Shown: positions 16,190 through 25,633, numbered from the stretch's first letter. The stretch is 36,407 nt of DNA from a virus (IMGVR_UViG_3300004805_000018:1-36407); one strand, 5' to 3'. The notes: generated by a model not told the origin, from the letters alone. Numbers and translations: made by a program.

Positions 16190-19100
16190 ATGCCAGCCGC
16201 ATTAATAGCCGTTTTTGAATTTGTGGGAATGTCAACTGCCATTGCGACAATTGCCGCAAACATGGTCATAACATTTGCTGTTTCAGCAGTTTTTACACGA
16301 TTATTTTCACCTAAAATCCCAAGCGGCACAAATCAATCATTGCCTGACCAAGGCGTTAGACAACAAATTCCGCCATCAACCACAAATAGTTTACCAATTG
16401 TTTATGGTGATGCTTATTTAGGTGGCACATTTGTTGATGCCGCTTTATCGCAAGACCAAAAATATATGTGGTATGTTTTGGCAATTTCCAGCATTTCACC
16501 CAATGGACAATTTAGTTTTGATACAACCAATTTTTATTATGGGGACAGAAAAGTTGCATTTAGTGGAACAACAGTTGCTTCTTTAACTGACGGGACAGGA
16601 AATGTTGATACAAGCATTGCTGGAAATTTTAATATTTGGTTATTTACTTCAAATGCAAGTGGAACAATTACGCCATTAAATTCATCATTACAACCTTATC
16701 AAGTGATGGCATATAGTGCAAGCGACCAATCAACTGTTCCATCATCATTAGCTTGGGCTTCAACCAATCGTCAAATGAATGGTTTGGCTTTTGCAATTGT
16801 TAAACTTCATTACAATCAACAGGCAGGCATTACAGGATTGCAACCCATTACATTTAGATGCAGTCATTATTTAAACAGTCAAGGATGTGCAAAAGCTGGT
16901 GATGTTTGGGTTGATTATTTATCAAACACAAATTATGGCGGTGCTGTTCCATCAAATCTTATTGATACAACATCAGCCACAGCATTAAATACTTATGGTG
17001 ATACAACAATTCCCTATATTAATAATGTTGGCGTGGCTTCTACAATGCCCCGTTATAGAATTAATGGAGTATTGGACACAGCAACAAATATATTGGATAA
17101 CATTGATAAAATTTTAATTGCGGCTGATTCTTGGATGGCTTACAACGCGGCTCAAGGGCAATGGAGTATTGTTATCAATCAAACGGCAACTTCCTCATTT
17201 AGTTTTACTGATGATAATATTATTGGGGAAATAACAGTTGGATTAACCGATATTAATCAATCCGTAAATCAAATTGAAGCGCGTTTCCCAAATGGATTAA
17301 ATAAAGATATTTCAGATTTTGTTGCATTGCAAACTTCATCAGGGCTTTTATATGCCAATGAACCAGTTAATAAACAAACTATTGATTTTAATTTAGTAAA
17401 CAATAATGTAACTGTTCAATATTTAGCCAATAAAATATTAAAGCAAGCGCGTGAAGATTTGCTTGTTTCTTTTGCATCAAATTATCAAGGCATTCAAGTT
17501 AATGCTGGTGATGTTGTTACAGTAACAAATACGGCTTATGGCTGGTCAAGTAAATTATTTAGAGTGATGCAAGTTAATGAAGCATCATTGCCTGATGGAA
17601 GTTTAGGCGCATCGTTCCAAATGATTGAATACAATCCAACAGTTTATGATGTTTCAAGCATTACACAATATCAACCCGCCCCTAATAGTAGCATTCCATT
17701 CTTGGGTTATTTTGGGGCATTATCCGCACCAACTGTTACAGACCAACAACCTAATGCCGCTGTTCCAAGTTTTTCTGTTAATTGTGTTTTGCCATCTGTT
17801 GGACAAATTTTAAGCGTTACATTGTTTTATACTAATGTGGCATCACCATCAACAACTGATTGGGTTTTATGGGGTGTTTTAACGGCTTCTAATTCAAGCC
17901 CATTTACTAATGGCACAACATTAAAATTTCCACACATTGGGCTTCCAACTGATACTTATTATTTTGCATTTTTAGTTGGTAATAATTCGGGCAATTCTGC
18001 ATTAAGCGCACAATCATCTAGTTATGTTTGGTCACCTAATCCATCAACATCAGCGGTGGCAGGCACATTTATTTCGCAATTTAGCCCTCAAAATTTATCT
18101 GTTCCTTATGATGGAACAACGGCAACATTGACAGGAATTATTCCAACGCTTTATGGTAATGCCGCTGGCGGTTCAATTGATTTTGTTGGCGCACAAACTG
18201 ATACTGATTCATTATTTGTAAATAACACATGGCGCATTGGCGGCAGTTCAACCACAGGTTATGGGGACATTGTTAAATCAGGCATTACTATTGGCAATCC
18301 AAGTGATGGTGGATTTTATGCGTTATTTCCAACGCCAACAGCCATGTCAACTAATCCAGCAACCATTGTTGTTCCAGTTAGATATAAAGGGTCAACAGGC
18401 GCGGTTACGCAAGGCGCAAATGCCACATTGCAATTAGTTTATGCGGTTAAAGGGGCAACGGGGACTGCTGGCGCAAATGCTAATAAAAATGGCATTGCTT
18501 ACTTATATCAATGGGCAACCACAACGCCAAGTAATCCAACAGGTTATTCAACATTTACATGGGCATCATTAACTAATAGTAGTTATACAGGCGGGGGAAG
18601 TTGGACAACATCCATTCCCGCAAATCCATCAACTGCTGGCATTGCTTTATGGCAAGCGGCAATTGCGGTGGTTGATGTAACAACAGCGGTAACTTCATCA
18701 GTTAATTGGGCAAGTGGATTTTCAATTAGCAATATTTCTCAAAATGGAGTTGCTGGAACAAACGGAACAAATGGTGCAAATGGTGCAAATGGAACACAAA
18801 CTGCTATTGCCGCAGTTTTCCAATGGGCTTTAACTATTCCTGCCGCACCAACTGGCACGGCAACATATACATGGTCATCAGGAACATTTACACCAACGCC
18901 AAGCGGATGGACATTAAGCCCAACGGCATCACCAAGTGTTGGTTATACATTATGGCAAGCAAGTGTTCGTTTGCTTGATACTGCAACAGTAACCACATCC
19001 ACAATTAATTGGACATCATCAACAATTTCAGCCGTTGGTTATGCAGGCACAAATGGAGTGCAAGGGACATCAGCAAGGACTTGCTATACAAAAACAACAT

Positions 19101-20305
19101 TATCTGCATTAGCAACTACACCAACAACAATTACAACAACTGGGTCAACATCCTTTCCGCCTAATGATTCATGGGGAACAGGCACAGTTTGGGGGGCAAC
19201 AGCACCAGCAATTGTTGCGGGCGAATCAGTATATCAATCTGATGGTTTTTATGACCCATCAACATCAACCCCAAGCACAGTTTGGAATGTGCCATATCTT
19301 TCAACATTAAAAGTTGGTTCACTTTCAGCTATATCAGCCAATTTGGGTTCAATAACAAGCGGAAATATTGTTCTTAATTCATCAAGTTATATTGAGGGCG
19401 GACAGACTGCATTTAATACAGGGTCAGGATTCTTTTTAGGGTATGACACAACAACAACATCAGCATATAAATTTAGTATTGGCAGTCCATCGGCACAATA
19501 TTTAACTTGGGATGGCTCATATTTAAGAAGTAGCGGAATGCCAAAGCAAGCAGGAATGCAAGTTTTTACATCAACTACAACTTTTAATGTTCCAGTTGGA
19601 ATTTATGTTTTATATGTTACACAAATTGCAGGCGGTGGTGGTGGTGGTGCAAGGGGAACAAATGGCGGGGCTGGTTATGGCACATATTTAGGTGGTGGCG
19701 GTGGTGCTGGTGATGTAAAAGAATGGATTAGAATTCCAGCAAGCGGACAATTTTCAGGCGATGGAACAGAACAACTTTTAATTACTGTTGGGCAAGGTGG
19801 AACAGCAGGAACATCGGCAGTTGGTGGATATACAACAGTATGGTCATCAGCAAAATCAGGGGGTGATGGAACAGCATCAAGCGTTGCATTAGTTGGTGGT
19901 GCAACTTATGTTACAGTTGGCGGTGGGTTTGGTGGTTATAATGATTCCTATGTTTATAATTATCCATCAAATCCAGTTTTACCTTGGCAGGGAATAAGTG
20001 CAAACCTAACAACTTGCATAACACAATATACTTTGGACAGATTTGGACTTTACGAACCTGCTTATGGAACAACTGGTTATACTTTTTTTAATTCGTTTAC
20101 ACAAACTTTTGGAAGTCCAAATGGCGTGGGAAATATATTAGGAAATGGCGACCAAATTAATGCAAACTTATCATCAGGTGCATTAACAGTAATAAAATCA
20201 TCCATTGCAGGAACAGGTGGTGCAGGTGGTAAAGTTAGCACGGCTAATGCTGTTATATCGGTTGCACAATCGGGTCAAAATGGCATTGTTGTTTTGCAAT
20301 GGTAA
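16190..20305 (+). CDS. Tail tip / host-specificity protein (J-like)
   Basis: A 1371-residue tail tip protein with receptor-facing C-terminus. The first 60 residues contain a hydrophobic helix (STAIATIAANMVITFAVSA) and the typical TTNSLPIVYGDAYLGG motif of phage tip proteins. The region to about 500 matches the general hub arrangement of J-like proteins (QVNAGDVVTVTN and QVNEASLPDGSLGASFQMIEYNP near its end). Then come fibronectin-like parts, two similar domains in tandem (about 766-857 and 870-957) separated by a collagen-like TNGTNGANGANGT linker, a SLSAISANLGSITSGNIVL segment near 1043, and a Gly-rich C-terminal domain from about 1147 (GGGGGGARG) as in Gly-rich phage adhesins. ATG after AAGGAA. 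Confidence 0.85.
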   Translation: MPAALIAVFEFVGMSTAIATIAANMVITFAVSAVFTRLFSPKIPSGTNQSLPDQGVRQQIPPSTTNSLPIVYGDAYLGGTFVDAALSQDQKYMWYVLAISSISPNGQFSFDTTNFYYGDRKVAFSGTTVASLTDGTGNVDTSIAGNFNIWLFTSNASGTITPLNSSLQPYQVMAYSASDQSTVPSSLAWASTNRQMNGLAFAIVKLHYNQQAGITGLQPITFRCSHYLNSQGCAKAGDVWVDYLSNTNYGGAVPSNLIDTTSATALNTYGDTTIPYINNVGVASTMPRYRINGVLDTATNILDNIDKILIAADSWMAYNAAQGQWSIVINQTATSSFSFTDDNIIGEITVGLTDINQSVNQIEARFPNGLNKDISDFVALQTSSGLLYANEPVNKQTIDFNLVNNNVTVQYLANKILKQAREDLLVSFASNYQGIQVNAGDVVTVTNTAYGWSSKLFRVMQVNEASLPDGSLGASFQMIEYNPTVYDVSSITQYQPAPNSSIPFLGYFGALSAPTVTDQQPNAAVPSFSVNCVLPSVGQILSVTLFYTNVASPSTTDWVLWGVLTASNSSPFTNGTTLKFPHIGLPTDTYYFAFLVGNNSGNSALSAQSSSYVWSPNPSTSAVAGTFISQFSPQNLSVPYDGTTATLTGIIPTLYGNAAGGSIDFVGAQTDTDSLFVNNTWRIGGSSTTGYGDIVKSGITIGNPSDGGFYALFPTPTAMSTNPATIVVPVRYKGSTGAVTQGANATLQLVYAVKGATGTAGANANKNGIAYLYQWATTTPSNPTGYSTFTWASLTNSSYTGGGSWTTSIPANPSTAGIALWQAAIAVVDVTTAVTSSVNWASGFSISNISQNGVAGTNGTNGANGANGTQTAIAAVFQWALTIPAAPTGTATYTWSSGTFTPTPSGWTLSPTASPSVGYTLWQASVRLLDTATVTTSTINWTSSTISAVGYAGTNGVQGTSARTCYTKTTLSALATTPTTITTTGSTSFPPNDSWGTGTVWGATAPAIVAGESVYQSDGFYDPSTSTPSTVWNVPYLSTLKVGSLSAISANLGSITSGNIVLNSSSYIEGGQTAFNTGSGFFLGYDTTTTSAYKFSIGSPSAQYLTWDGSYLRSSGMPKQAGMQVFTSTTTFNVPVGIYVLYVTQIAGGGGGGARGTNGGAGYGTYLGGGGGAGDVKEWIRIPASGQFSGDGTEQLLITVGQGGTAGTSAVGGYTTVWSSAKSGGDGTASSVALVGGATYVTVGGGFGGYNDSYVYNYPSNPVLPWQGISANLTTCITQYTLDRFGLYEPAYGTTGYTFFNSFTQTFGSPNGVGNILGNGDQINANLSSGALTVIKSSIAGTGGAGGKVSTANAVISVAQSGQNGIVVLQW

Positions 20306-20334
20306 TTGACATATAATATTAAAAAAGATAAAAC
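20306..20334 (+). promoter_or_regulatory. Candidate sigma70 promoter for the fibre/lysis genes
   Basis: A perfect -35 hexamer TTGACA (20306-20311) is followed after 17 bp by TAAAAC (20329-20334), a 4/6 match to the -10 box. It starts one base after the stop of the tail tip gene and reads into the 86-base leader of the next gene. The spacer itself is AT-only except one G. Confidence 0.5.
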
Positions 20335-20339
20335 ATTGC

Positions 20340-20383
20340 CGCCCTCGGTAAGCACATCGGGGCGTTATTTTACCAAGTGAGGG
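20340..20383 (+). promoter_or_regulatory. Leader RNA with two mutually exclusive hairpins at the ribosome site
   Basis: Structure A pairs 20340-20347 with 20358-20364 (7 bp, one bulged T) and is followed by TTATTTT, like a weak terminator. Structure B pairs CCCTC (20342-20346) with GAGGG (20379-20383) and GGTAA (20347-20351) with TTACC (20370-20374). GAGGG is the ribosome site of the ATG at 20391. A and B use the same 5' bases, so one would block or free translation of the next gene. Confidence 0.45.
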
Positions 20384-20390
20384 ATGCGTA

Positions 20391-20876
20391 ATGGCTATTT
20401 TTAATAAAAACACTTTGACCCAAGTTTCAGGGTTTGACAATCCAATTATTGCTGGCGAATTAGTTTACAACCAAAAAACATTTTGGAATTTAACTATGCA
20501 GGCATCAGATGGCACGCCAATAAGTTTGGTGGGTGCAACAATAGATGCTTCAATTATTCGCAGACAATTATCCAACATTCAAGACACGCGATATGGTTTA
20601 ACATTTGACATTGCCGATTATACAGTTTCAACACCAACAGCAATTTCATTAACCATCAGCAATCGCGTTGATGCTAATGGCACATTTACATTAACCATTG
20701 ATGAATCAGCATGGTCAGTATTAACAAGTGACACGCAATTAGATATTAGTGCAACATCCCCTGTTGGCTTTAGTGGTCGCATAAAGATTAGTTTTCCAGC
20801 ATCAGGCACAACCCCAGCCCAAGACAGCATTATTTTCTTATTGTTCTTGGTGCGTAGTGATGGAGTAACAAACTAA
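20391..20876 (+). CDS. Fibre-module protein, unknown (baseplate/fibre-attachment-like)
   Basis: A 161-residue beta-rich protein. The layout (a short N-terminal tail, strand FWNLTMQASDGTPISLVGATIDASI, a middle Thr/Ser-rich sheet, and SFPASGTTPAQDSIIFLLFLVRSD at the end) recalls BppU-like domains placed before phage fibre genes, but I cannot name a family. It is translated from a GAGGG ribosome site in the leader described above, and overlaps the following fibre gene by TAATG. It may anchor that fibre to the tail tip. Confidence 0.6.
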   Translation: MAIFNKNTLTQVSGFDNPIIAGELVYNQKTFWNLTMQASDGTPISLVGATIDASIIRRQLSNIQDTRYGLTFDIADYTVSTPTAISLTISNRVDANGTFTLTIDESAWSVLTSDTQLDISATSPVGFSGRIKISFPASGTTPAQDSIIFLLFLVRSDGVTN

Positions 20877-23170
20877 TGGACATCAAAATAAGCAAAGCAT
20901 CGGGCAATGATATAACGCTAGTCGTTACACCACAAGCCAAACAAACCATTGTTATTGATAGAACAGCATCTAAAGGCACAGTAACTAGCGTTGCCGCAGT
21001 TGGTGGCACGGGCATATCTGTTACAGGCTCGCCAATTACATCAGATGGCACATTAACAATAACAAATACTGCCCCCGACCAAACAGTTGCATTAACGGCA
21101 GGCACGGGCATTACAACAAGTGGCACATATCCAAACTTTACAATTACAAATTCTGCCCCTGACAGAACAGTTGCATTTACAAACGGCACGGGCATAAGCA
21201 CGACAGGTACTTATCCAAATTTTACAATTACTAATACTGCACCTGACCAAACTGTTGCTTTAACTGGTGCTGGCACAACAACTGTTACTGGCACATATCC
21301 AAACTTTACCATTACATCAACTGGTGCAAGCGGTACAGTTACAGGTGTAACAGGCACAGCCCCAATTGTTTCGTCAGGTGGAACAACGCCAGCAATTAGC
21401 ATTACATCAAGTGGTGCAAATTCAGCCGTATTGCGTGATTCAAATTTAAACATTAGCGCAAATTCAATTAGCGAGGGTTATTCAAATGTTGCCGCGGCTG
21501 GCACAACAACAATTTTAACTGCCGCATCCGTGCCTAATTATGTTGTTACTGGGTCAGGTGGGCAAACTTATCAATTGCCCAATGCAACAACATTAGCAAA
21601 TGGCACAAATTATCAATTTAATAATAATCAATCAAGCGGCACAATTGTTGTTAAAAATAATTCAGGAACAACAGTTGCAACAATTCAATCAGGCGGCTTT
21701 GTTGATGTTTCATTATTAAGCAATGCAACTGCCGCTGGTTCTTGGGACACGCATAATATTGCCCCATCTAATGTTTCATGGTCAACTAATACTTTTGATT
21801 ATGCTGGTTCAATTACATCAGCTACATGGAATGGCGCAACAATTGCTGTTAATCGGGGCGGCACAGGCGCATCAACTTTAACGGGATATGTTAAGGGGTC
21901 AGGAACAACGGCATTAACAGCAAGCGCATCAATTCCTGTTGCAGATATAAATGCCACAGGAATACCATCAAGCACAACTTATTTGCGTGGTGATAGTACA
22001 TGGTCAACTATTCCTGCTGGCATGGTTTATCCATCCGCTGGAATTCCTAATTCAACAGGAAGCGCATGGGGAACATCTTATGGTGTTACTGGCACGGGGT
22101 CGGTTGTTTTATCTAATAGCCCCGTTTTAACTGGCAATGTTTCAGCCAATGTTAATTTAAGATATGACATACTTGCAAATTTATTAAATTTAGCTGGTGG
22201 AAATTATGAAATAGGATATGCAACGGATGCTAATGTTTTAGTTAAATTTAATGGTACAGCAGGCGGTGCAGTTATTTTAGGTAATGAAAATGGCGGTACT
22301 GTAAATATTTCATTAAATCCAACTAATTATTTGGCTTATACAACAACAGGTGCAGGGCAAACATTTATTGATTGTTCAAAAGCAAGCAGATTGATTATAA
22401 GTTTTAGTAGTGATATGACTGGGATAAGCATATCAAATTTAAATGTTCAAATGCCATCCCAAAGCGTTAGTGGTCAACTTTTAATTCCAAAATTAGAAAT
22501 AATTATGGGAAATGGTTTTAATGTTGCGTTTGCATCAACATTTACAATTACTTTGGCTTATGCCGCTGATGATGTAGCTAATGGTATTAATTATTATGTG
22601 CCAATTGCCGCAGAAGGGTTGGCAACAACAAAGCCAACATTTAAATTTCTTGGTGCTCAATATCCTGCATATTTTAATGTTCAATTACTTCAAGCCCCAA
22701 TTCAAAACGGCTGGACTCGCTTACCATTGGTTGGTGAAAGTACGGTTACTTATGCCCCAGCAGTTGGTTATATTGGCGAAAAAGTGCAAGGAACAACAAA
22801 TGCAGTAACTTTGACAACCAGCGGAACAGTTTATTCAAGCGGTTCTATATCATTATCCGCAGGATTGTGGATGATAACTGGTGGCGTTACTTTTAATGTA
22901 ACTTCAACCAATGTTGCTACCACATTAGCCGCGGCAATTGGATTGAATACTGTTAGTCAAGACCCAAGCGTATCAACCTTATCAAGTTGTAATATTCCAA
23001 TAAATAATTCGTTAGGAACACAAATAAAATTAAGTTTAGCACCAACAATTGTTGCTGTATCTTCAACAACAAATACATCATATTATGCAAATGCTAAATT
23101 TATTGCGGGGACTGGAAATAGTGGGACAATAACTGCTAGTGTTTATCATTCTGCTTATAGGATTGCATAA
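20876..23170 (+). CDS. Tail fibre protein with tandem repeats and C1q-like tip
   Basis: A 764-residue beta-rich fibre. The N-terminal ~60 residues are followed by GTVTSVAAVGGTGISV-type fibre motifs, then three 28-residue repeats (about residues 64-147), a segment with AVNRGGTGASTLTGYVKGSG near residue 325 that is very common in phage tail fibres, and a middle beta region. The last ~135 residues (from AVGYIGEKVQGT near 627 to YHSAYRIA) look like a C1q/TNF-like receptor-binding jelly roll: GLWMITGGVTFNV, then Asn/Thr-rich strands. The protein should trimerise and bind the host surface. It overlaps neighbours by TAATG on both sides. Confidence 0.8.
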   Translation: MDIKISKASGNDITLVVTPQAKQTIVIDRTASKGTVTSVAAVGGTGISVTGSPITSDGTLTITNTAPDQTVALTAGTGITTSGTYPNFTITNSAPDRTVAFTNGTGISTTGTYPNFTITNTAPDQTVALTGAGTTTVTGTYPNFTITSTGASGTVTGVTGTAPIVSSGGTTPAISITSSGANSAVLRDSNLNISANSISEGYSNVAAAGTTTILTAASVPNYVVTGSGGQTYQLPNATTLANGTNYQFNNNQSSGTIVVKNNSGTTVATIQSGGFVDVSLLSNATAAGSWDTHNIAPSNVSWSTNTFDYAGSITSATWNGATIAVNRGGTGASTLTGYVKGSGTTALTASASIPVADINATGIPSSTTYLRGDSTWSTIPAGMVYPSAGIPNSTGSAWGTSYGVTGTGSVVLSNSPVLTGNVSANVNLRYDILANLLNLAGGNYEIGYATDANVLVKFNGTAGGAVILGNENGGTVNISLNPTNYLAYTTTGAGQTFIDCSKASRLIISFSSDMTGISISNLNVQMPSQSVSGQLLIPKLEIIMGNGFNVAFASTFTITLAYAADDVANGINYYVPIAAEGLATTKPTFKFLGAQYPAYFNVQLLQAPIQNGWTRLPLVGESTVTYAPAVGYIGEKVQGTTNAVTLTTSGTVYSSGSISLSAGLWMITGGVTFNVTSTNVATTLAAAIGLNTVSQDPSVSTLSSCNIPINNSLGTQIKLSLAPTIVAVSSTTNTSYYANAKFIAGTGNSGTITASVYHSAYRIA
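21065..21316 (+). repeat. Three 84-bp repeats in the fibre gene
   Basis: Units beginning at 21065, 21149 and 21233 encode 28 residues each, of the type N(T/S)APD(Q/R)TVA(L/F)T...TYPNFTIT. The step is exactly 84 bases. Only the middle of each unit varies. These repeats are coding and probably form successive turns of a trimeric beta fibre. They could also recombine and change the fibre length. Confidence 0.85.
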
Positions 23171-24600
23171 TGACTATAAATATTAATGGGGGGGTTGTTT
23201 CTGCAAATTTTAATGGATGGTCATCTTTATTAAATCCAATTATTAGCACTTCTCAATATACAACTACATCAGGCGGTTCATTATCAACAAATGTAATTAA
23301 TGAGGCAACAATCACAACAGTTTCAACAACAAATGCAATTATTAACAATACTATATATTGCTCACAATCAATAAACACACCATATTCAACATCAATTGTA
23401 AATAATACGCCAACAATATGTGATGCAACAACATTTCCCAATGTGGTTTCACTTGCAAATGGGAATGGAAAATTATCCATTATGACTTCAAATGGTGCAG
23501 TTCAAGCATCATTTTTATGTTCCATTAGTTCTACATTACAAAATTATTATTTATCTTTATTGGCAACAAATTCATTAACTAAAAAAATTAATGATTTAAT
23601 TCTTTTAGCAATAGGAAGCAATACAACCCCAAATGCTTCATTTATGAATTTATATACAACGCCCGATGGAACAGGTTATTATTTTAATGGCGCGCCATAT
23701 AATACAAATTTATATACTAAAAATATTATTGACTTAACTGCCTATTCTGAAAATAGTGTTGGCAATGTTAGTTATGGGGGCGCATCACTTATTTCACCAA
23801 GACACATTATAACAATAACTCATGCTGGAATTTTTCAAGTTGGTCAACAATATACATTCACAGATAAAAATGGCAATTCACAACTTAAAACTATTATTGC
23901 AGTTTCAACAATAGATAATTATGGGGTTTATGGTGCAGATATTTGTATTGGATATTTAGATAGTGCGGTAACAGGAATTACCCCATATTCTGTATTGCCC
24001 AATAACACAACTTTGGCAACTAAAATTCCTTTAGGGGCAAGTTATACTGGTTCGTATGGAACATTACCAATTGGAATATTAGGTTTTACTGCTAAAAGAC
24101 GATATTCTTTTGGCAATTATGATTATGTTCGTCAAATGCAAATAAGCAGAATGACATCAATATCGGGAGTTTCAACACAAGGCGGTTATAGTATTGTTGG
24201 ACAAGGATATAATTTTAGTTATTGTAATACTTTATATCCTTTGCAAAATAATAGCGACATAAGATTGCCATTTTCATCTTGGTGGACTAATGTTTGGGAT
24301 GGTGATTCTGGCTCGCCAAGTTTTATGCCAACTGGATTAACTACTCCAACAGGAACACCATTAACAATTTATTTAGGTTGTCAAGGCGGTATTACAAATT
24401 TTAGACCAATTTCTTATTATATTTCATCAATCAATACAATAATGAATGCTCAAAAAACAACCGCAAATAATGCTGGTCAAACTCCAGTTGATAATACAAC
24501 ATATGCATTAGATGTAATTAGTTCATCAACAACATCCATTACAAATAATGGCACAACCACAACTGGTGCTTCTTGGTGGTCAAGTTTTAATTCATATTAA
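23170..24600 (+). CDS. Putative trypsin-like serine protease in the fibre module
   Basis: A 476-residue protein. The N-terminal ~200 residues are Asn/Thr/Ser-rich and beta-like, unrecognised. Residues about 200-430 carry the marks of a chymotrypsin-fold protease: GGASLISPRHIITITHAG with catalytic H218 (compare LISPRHVLTAAHC), GADICIGYLD with D257 and WDGDSGSPSF with nucleophile S380 in GDSGSP (378-383). The order His, Asp, Ser and the spacing are right. This may be a virion protease that cuts host surface protein, or processes a fibre. It starts by a TAATG overlap with the fibre gene, which supports a virion role. The C-terminal 45 residues are Thr/Ser-rich. Confidence 0.75.
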   Translation: MTININGGVVSANFNGWSSLLNPIISTSQYTTTSGGSLSTNVINEATITTVSTTNAIINNTIYCSQSINTPYSTSIVNNTPTICDATTFPNVVSLANGNGKLSIMTSNGAVQASFLCSISSTLQNYYLSLLATNSLTKKINDLILLAIGSNTTPNASFMNLYTTPDGTGYYFNGAPYNTNLYTKNIIDLTAYSENSVGNVSYGGASLISPRHIITITHAGIFQVGQQYTFTDKNGNSQLKTIIAVSTIDNYGVYGADICIGYLDSAVTGITPYSVLPNNTTLATKIPLGASYTGSYGTLPIGILGFTAKRRYSFGNYDYVRQMQISRMTSISGVSTQGGYSIVGQGYNFSYCNTLYPLQNNSDIRLPFSSWWTNVWDGDSGSPSFMPTGLTTPTGTPLTIYLGCQGGITNFRPISYYISSINTIMNAQKTTANNAGQTPVDNTTYALDVISSSTTSITNNGTTTTGASWWSSFNSY

Positions 24601-24610
24601 AGGAAAAGTT

Positions 24611-24877
24611 ATGGCATTAATCAAAAATGAAAAAACAGGGACAGGCATTGATATTACTTATTGGAATATTAATTTCATCAATGAAAATTATAAAAATAAA
24701 ACAATTGAAATTTTATTAAATGGATATATTTCAAAAGAAATAAGGGATAATAATTTTTATCCAGCATCTACTCAAACAATTATTTTTTCTGAAAATGATT
24801 ATATTGTTGATGCAACCCGCGCCCAAATTTATGACGCATTAAAAACTAAAGATTTTGCAGATGCCCAAGACGCATAA
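24611..24877 (+). CDS. Small hypothetical protein after the protease
   Basis: An 88-residue protein, not recognised. It has strands and one helix (YDALKTKDF near the end) and begins MALIKNEKTGTGIDITYWNIN. The ATG at 24611 follows AAAGGAAAAG, 10 bases after the protease stop. A longer reading starting at 24548 lies inside the protease gene and is less likely. Its frame runs 17 bases into the next gene. Its position suggests a tail fibre-associated or lysis-region function. Confidence 0.6.
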   Translation: MALIKNEKTGTGIDITYWNINFINENYKNKTIEILLNGYISKEIRDNNFYPASTQTIIFSENDYIVDATRAQIYDALKTKDFADAQDA

Positions 24878-25055
24878 AAAATCAGACAATCAATTGGTTG
24901 ACGAATATTTTAACCACATGATTGGCAAAAAGATTGTGGGCGTTGCTATTGAGCAGGATGAATTAGAAGTGACATTAGATGATGGAAGTTTGGTGGTTGT
25001 TTTCTCAAGCGAGGATTTATCAATGTTTATACAATACGCAAAGAAACTTAATTGA
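24861..25055 (+). CDS. Small hypothetical protein
   Basis: A 64-residue protein starting at ATG 24861 (an in-frame TTG six bases upstream is less likely), overlapping the preceding gene by 17 bases. The sequence pattern, an N-terminal amphipathic helix (DNQLVDEYFNHMIGKKIVG) then beta strands ending with DGSLVVVFSSEDLS, resembles short phage proteins of unknown function. No ribosome site is obvious, so coupling to the upstream gene is likely. Function unknown. Confidence 0.5.
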   Translation: MPKTHKKSDNQLVDEYFNHMIGKKIVGVAIEQDELEVTLDDGSLVVVFSSEDLSMFIQYAKKLN

Positions 25056-25062
25056 GAATATT

Positions 25063-25323
25063 ATGGATGACCAAACAACACGCCTTAACCGCATTGAAGA
25101 AAAGCTGGATAAAGTAGGGGAAGCAATTATATCGCTGGCTCGGATGGAAGAAAGGATGATTACGCTGTTTAAGCGTATGGACACTTATGACCATCAGCAA
25201 TCGTTGCTTGAAACTCGCGTCAATAGCATTGAAGTAAAAAATGCAAGTGGGGCATGGATAGAAAGATTTATTTGGATAATCATTGGTGCGGTTATAACTG
25301 GCACTATTTATTTGGGGAAATAA
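25063..25323 (+). CDS. XhlA-like membrane-anchored coiled-coil lysis protein
   Basis: An 86-residue protein: residues 5-55 form a charged coiled coil (RLNRIEEKLDKVGEAI...), residues about 67-82 are one membrane helix (FIWIIIGAVITGTIYL), then LGK. This is the layout of XhlA-type haemolysin/holin-accessory proteins. It would sit in the cytoplasmic membrane with its coil inside and assist the holin encoded next. The ATG at 25063 has only a weak GAG upstream. The longer reading starting at 24979 would overlap the preceding gene by 77 bases and I reject it. Only one base separates it from the holin start. Confidence 0.7.
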   Translation: MDDQTTRLNRIEEKLDKVGEAIISLARMEERMITLFKRMDTYDHQQSLLETRVNSIEVKNASGAWIERFIWIIIGAVITGTIYLGK

Positions 25324-25324
25324 T

Positions 25325-25633
25325 ATGGATAAAATTTTAGCGGCATTCAGTGTGTTTCGCAAAGGAAGCGTTGTTGCAAATCCAACGGCATGGAAAAATG
25401 GGCAAATTACTGCATCAATTTTGGCTGGTTTATTTGGCGCACTTGTCGCGCTTGGTAAAACTTTTGGGTATGATTTATCGTTATCTGATGACCAACTGCT
25501 TACCATTGGTGGTGCTATTGTTGCAATTACAGGGCTGTTCATTAATCCAGCCGCAACCATTGCATCAAGCGACAAAGTGGGATTGCCAGCCAGCGATAAA
25601 GCTGTTGAGCAGTCACCCATTACAGGGCATTGA
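25325..25633 (+). CDS. Holin, two-membrane-helix type
   Basis: A 102-residue protein with two hydrophobic helices, about residues 28-46 (ASILAGLFGALVALG) and 58-76 (LLTIGGAIVAITGLFI), a short N-terminal amphipathic part, and a polar tail. It lies between the XhlA-like gene and the endolysin region. Two helices with short loops are typical of class II holins that make membrane holes at a set time so that endolysin escapes. ATG follows GGGGAAATAAT. The family is inferred from topology and place. Confidence 0.72.
   Translation: MDKILAAFSVFRKGSVVANPTAWKNGQITASILAGLFGALVALGKTFGYDLSLSDDQLLTIGGAIVAITGLFINPAATIASSDKVGLPASDKAVEQSPITGH

Noticed and set aside
21065-21316. Possible CRISPR-like repeats
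   Set aside because: The 84-base units are in-frame coding repeats without unique spacers.
20830-21453. Two minus-strand frames opposite the fibre gene repeats
   Set aside because: They mirror the 84-base repeats of the fibre gene; the repeat period makes open frames on both strands.
25048-25620. 190-codon minus-strand frame across the holin region
   Set aside because: Antisense to the XhlA-like and holin genes with their own starts and membrane motifs.
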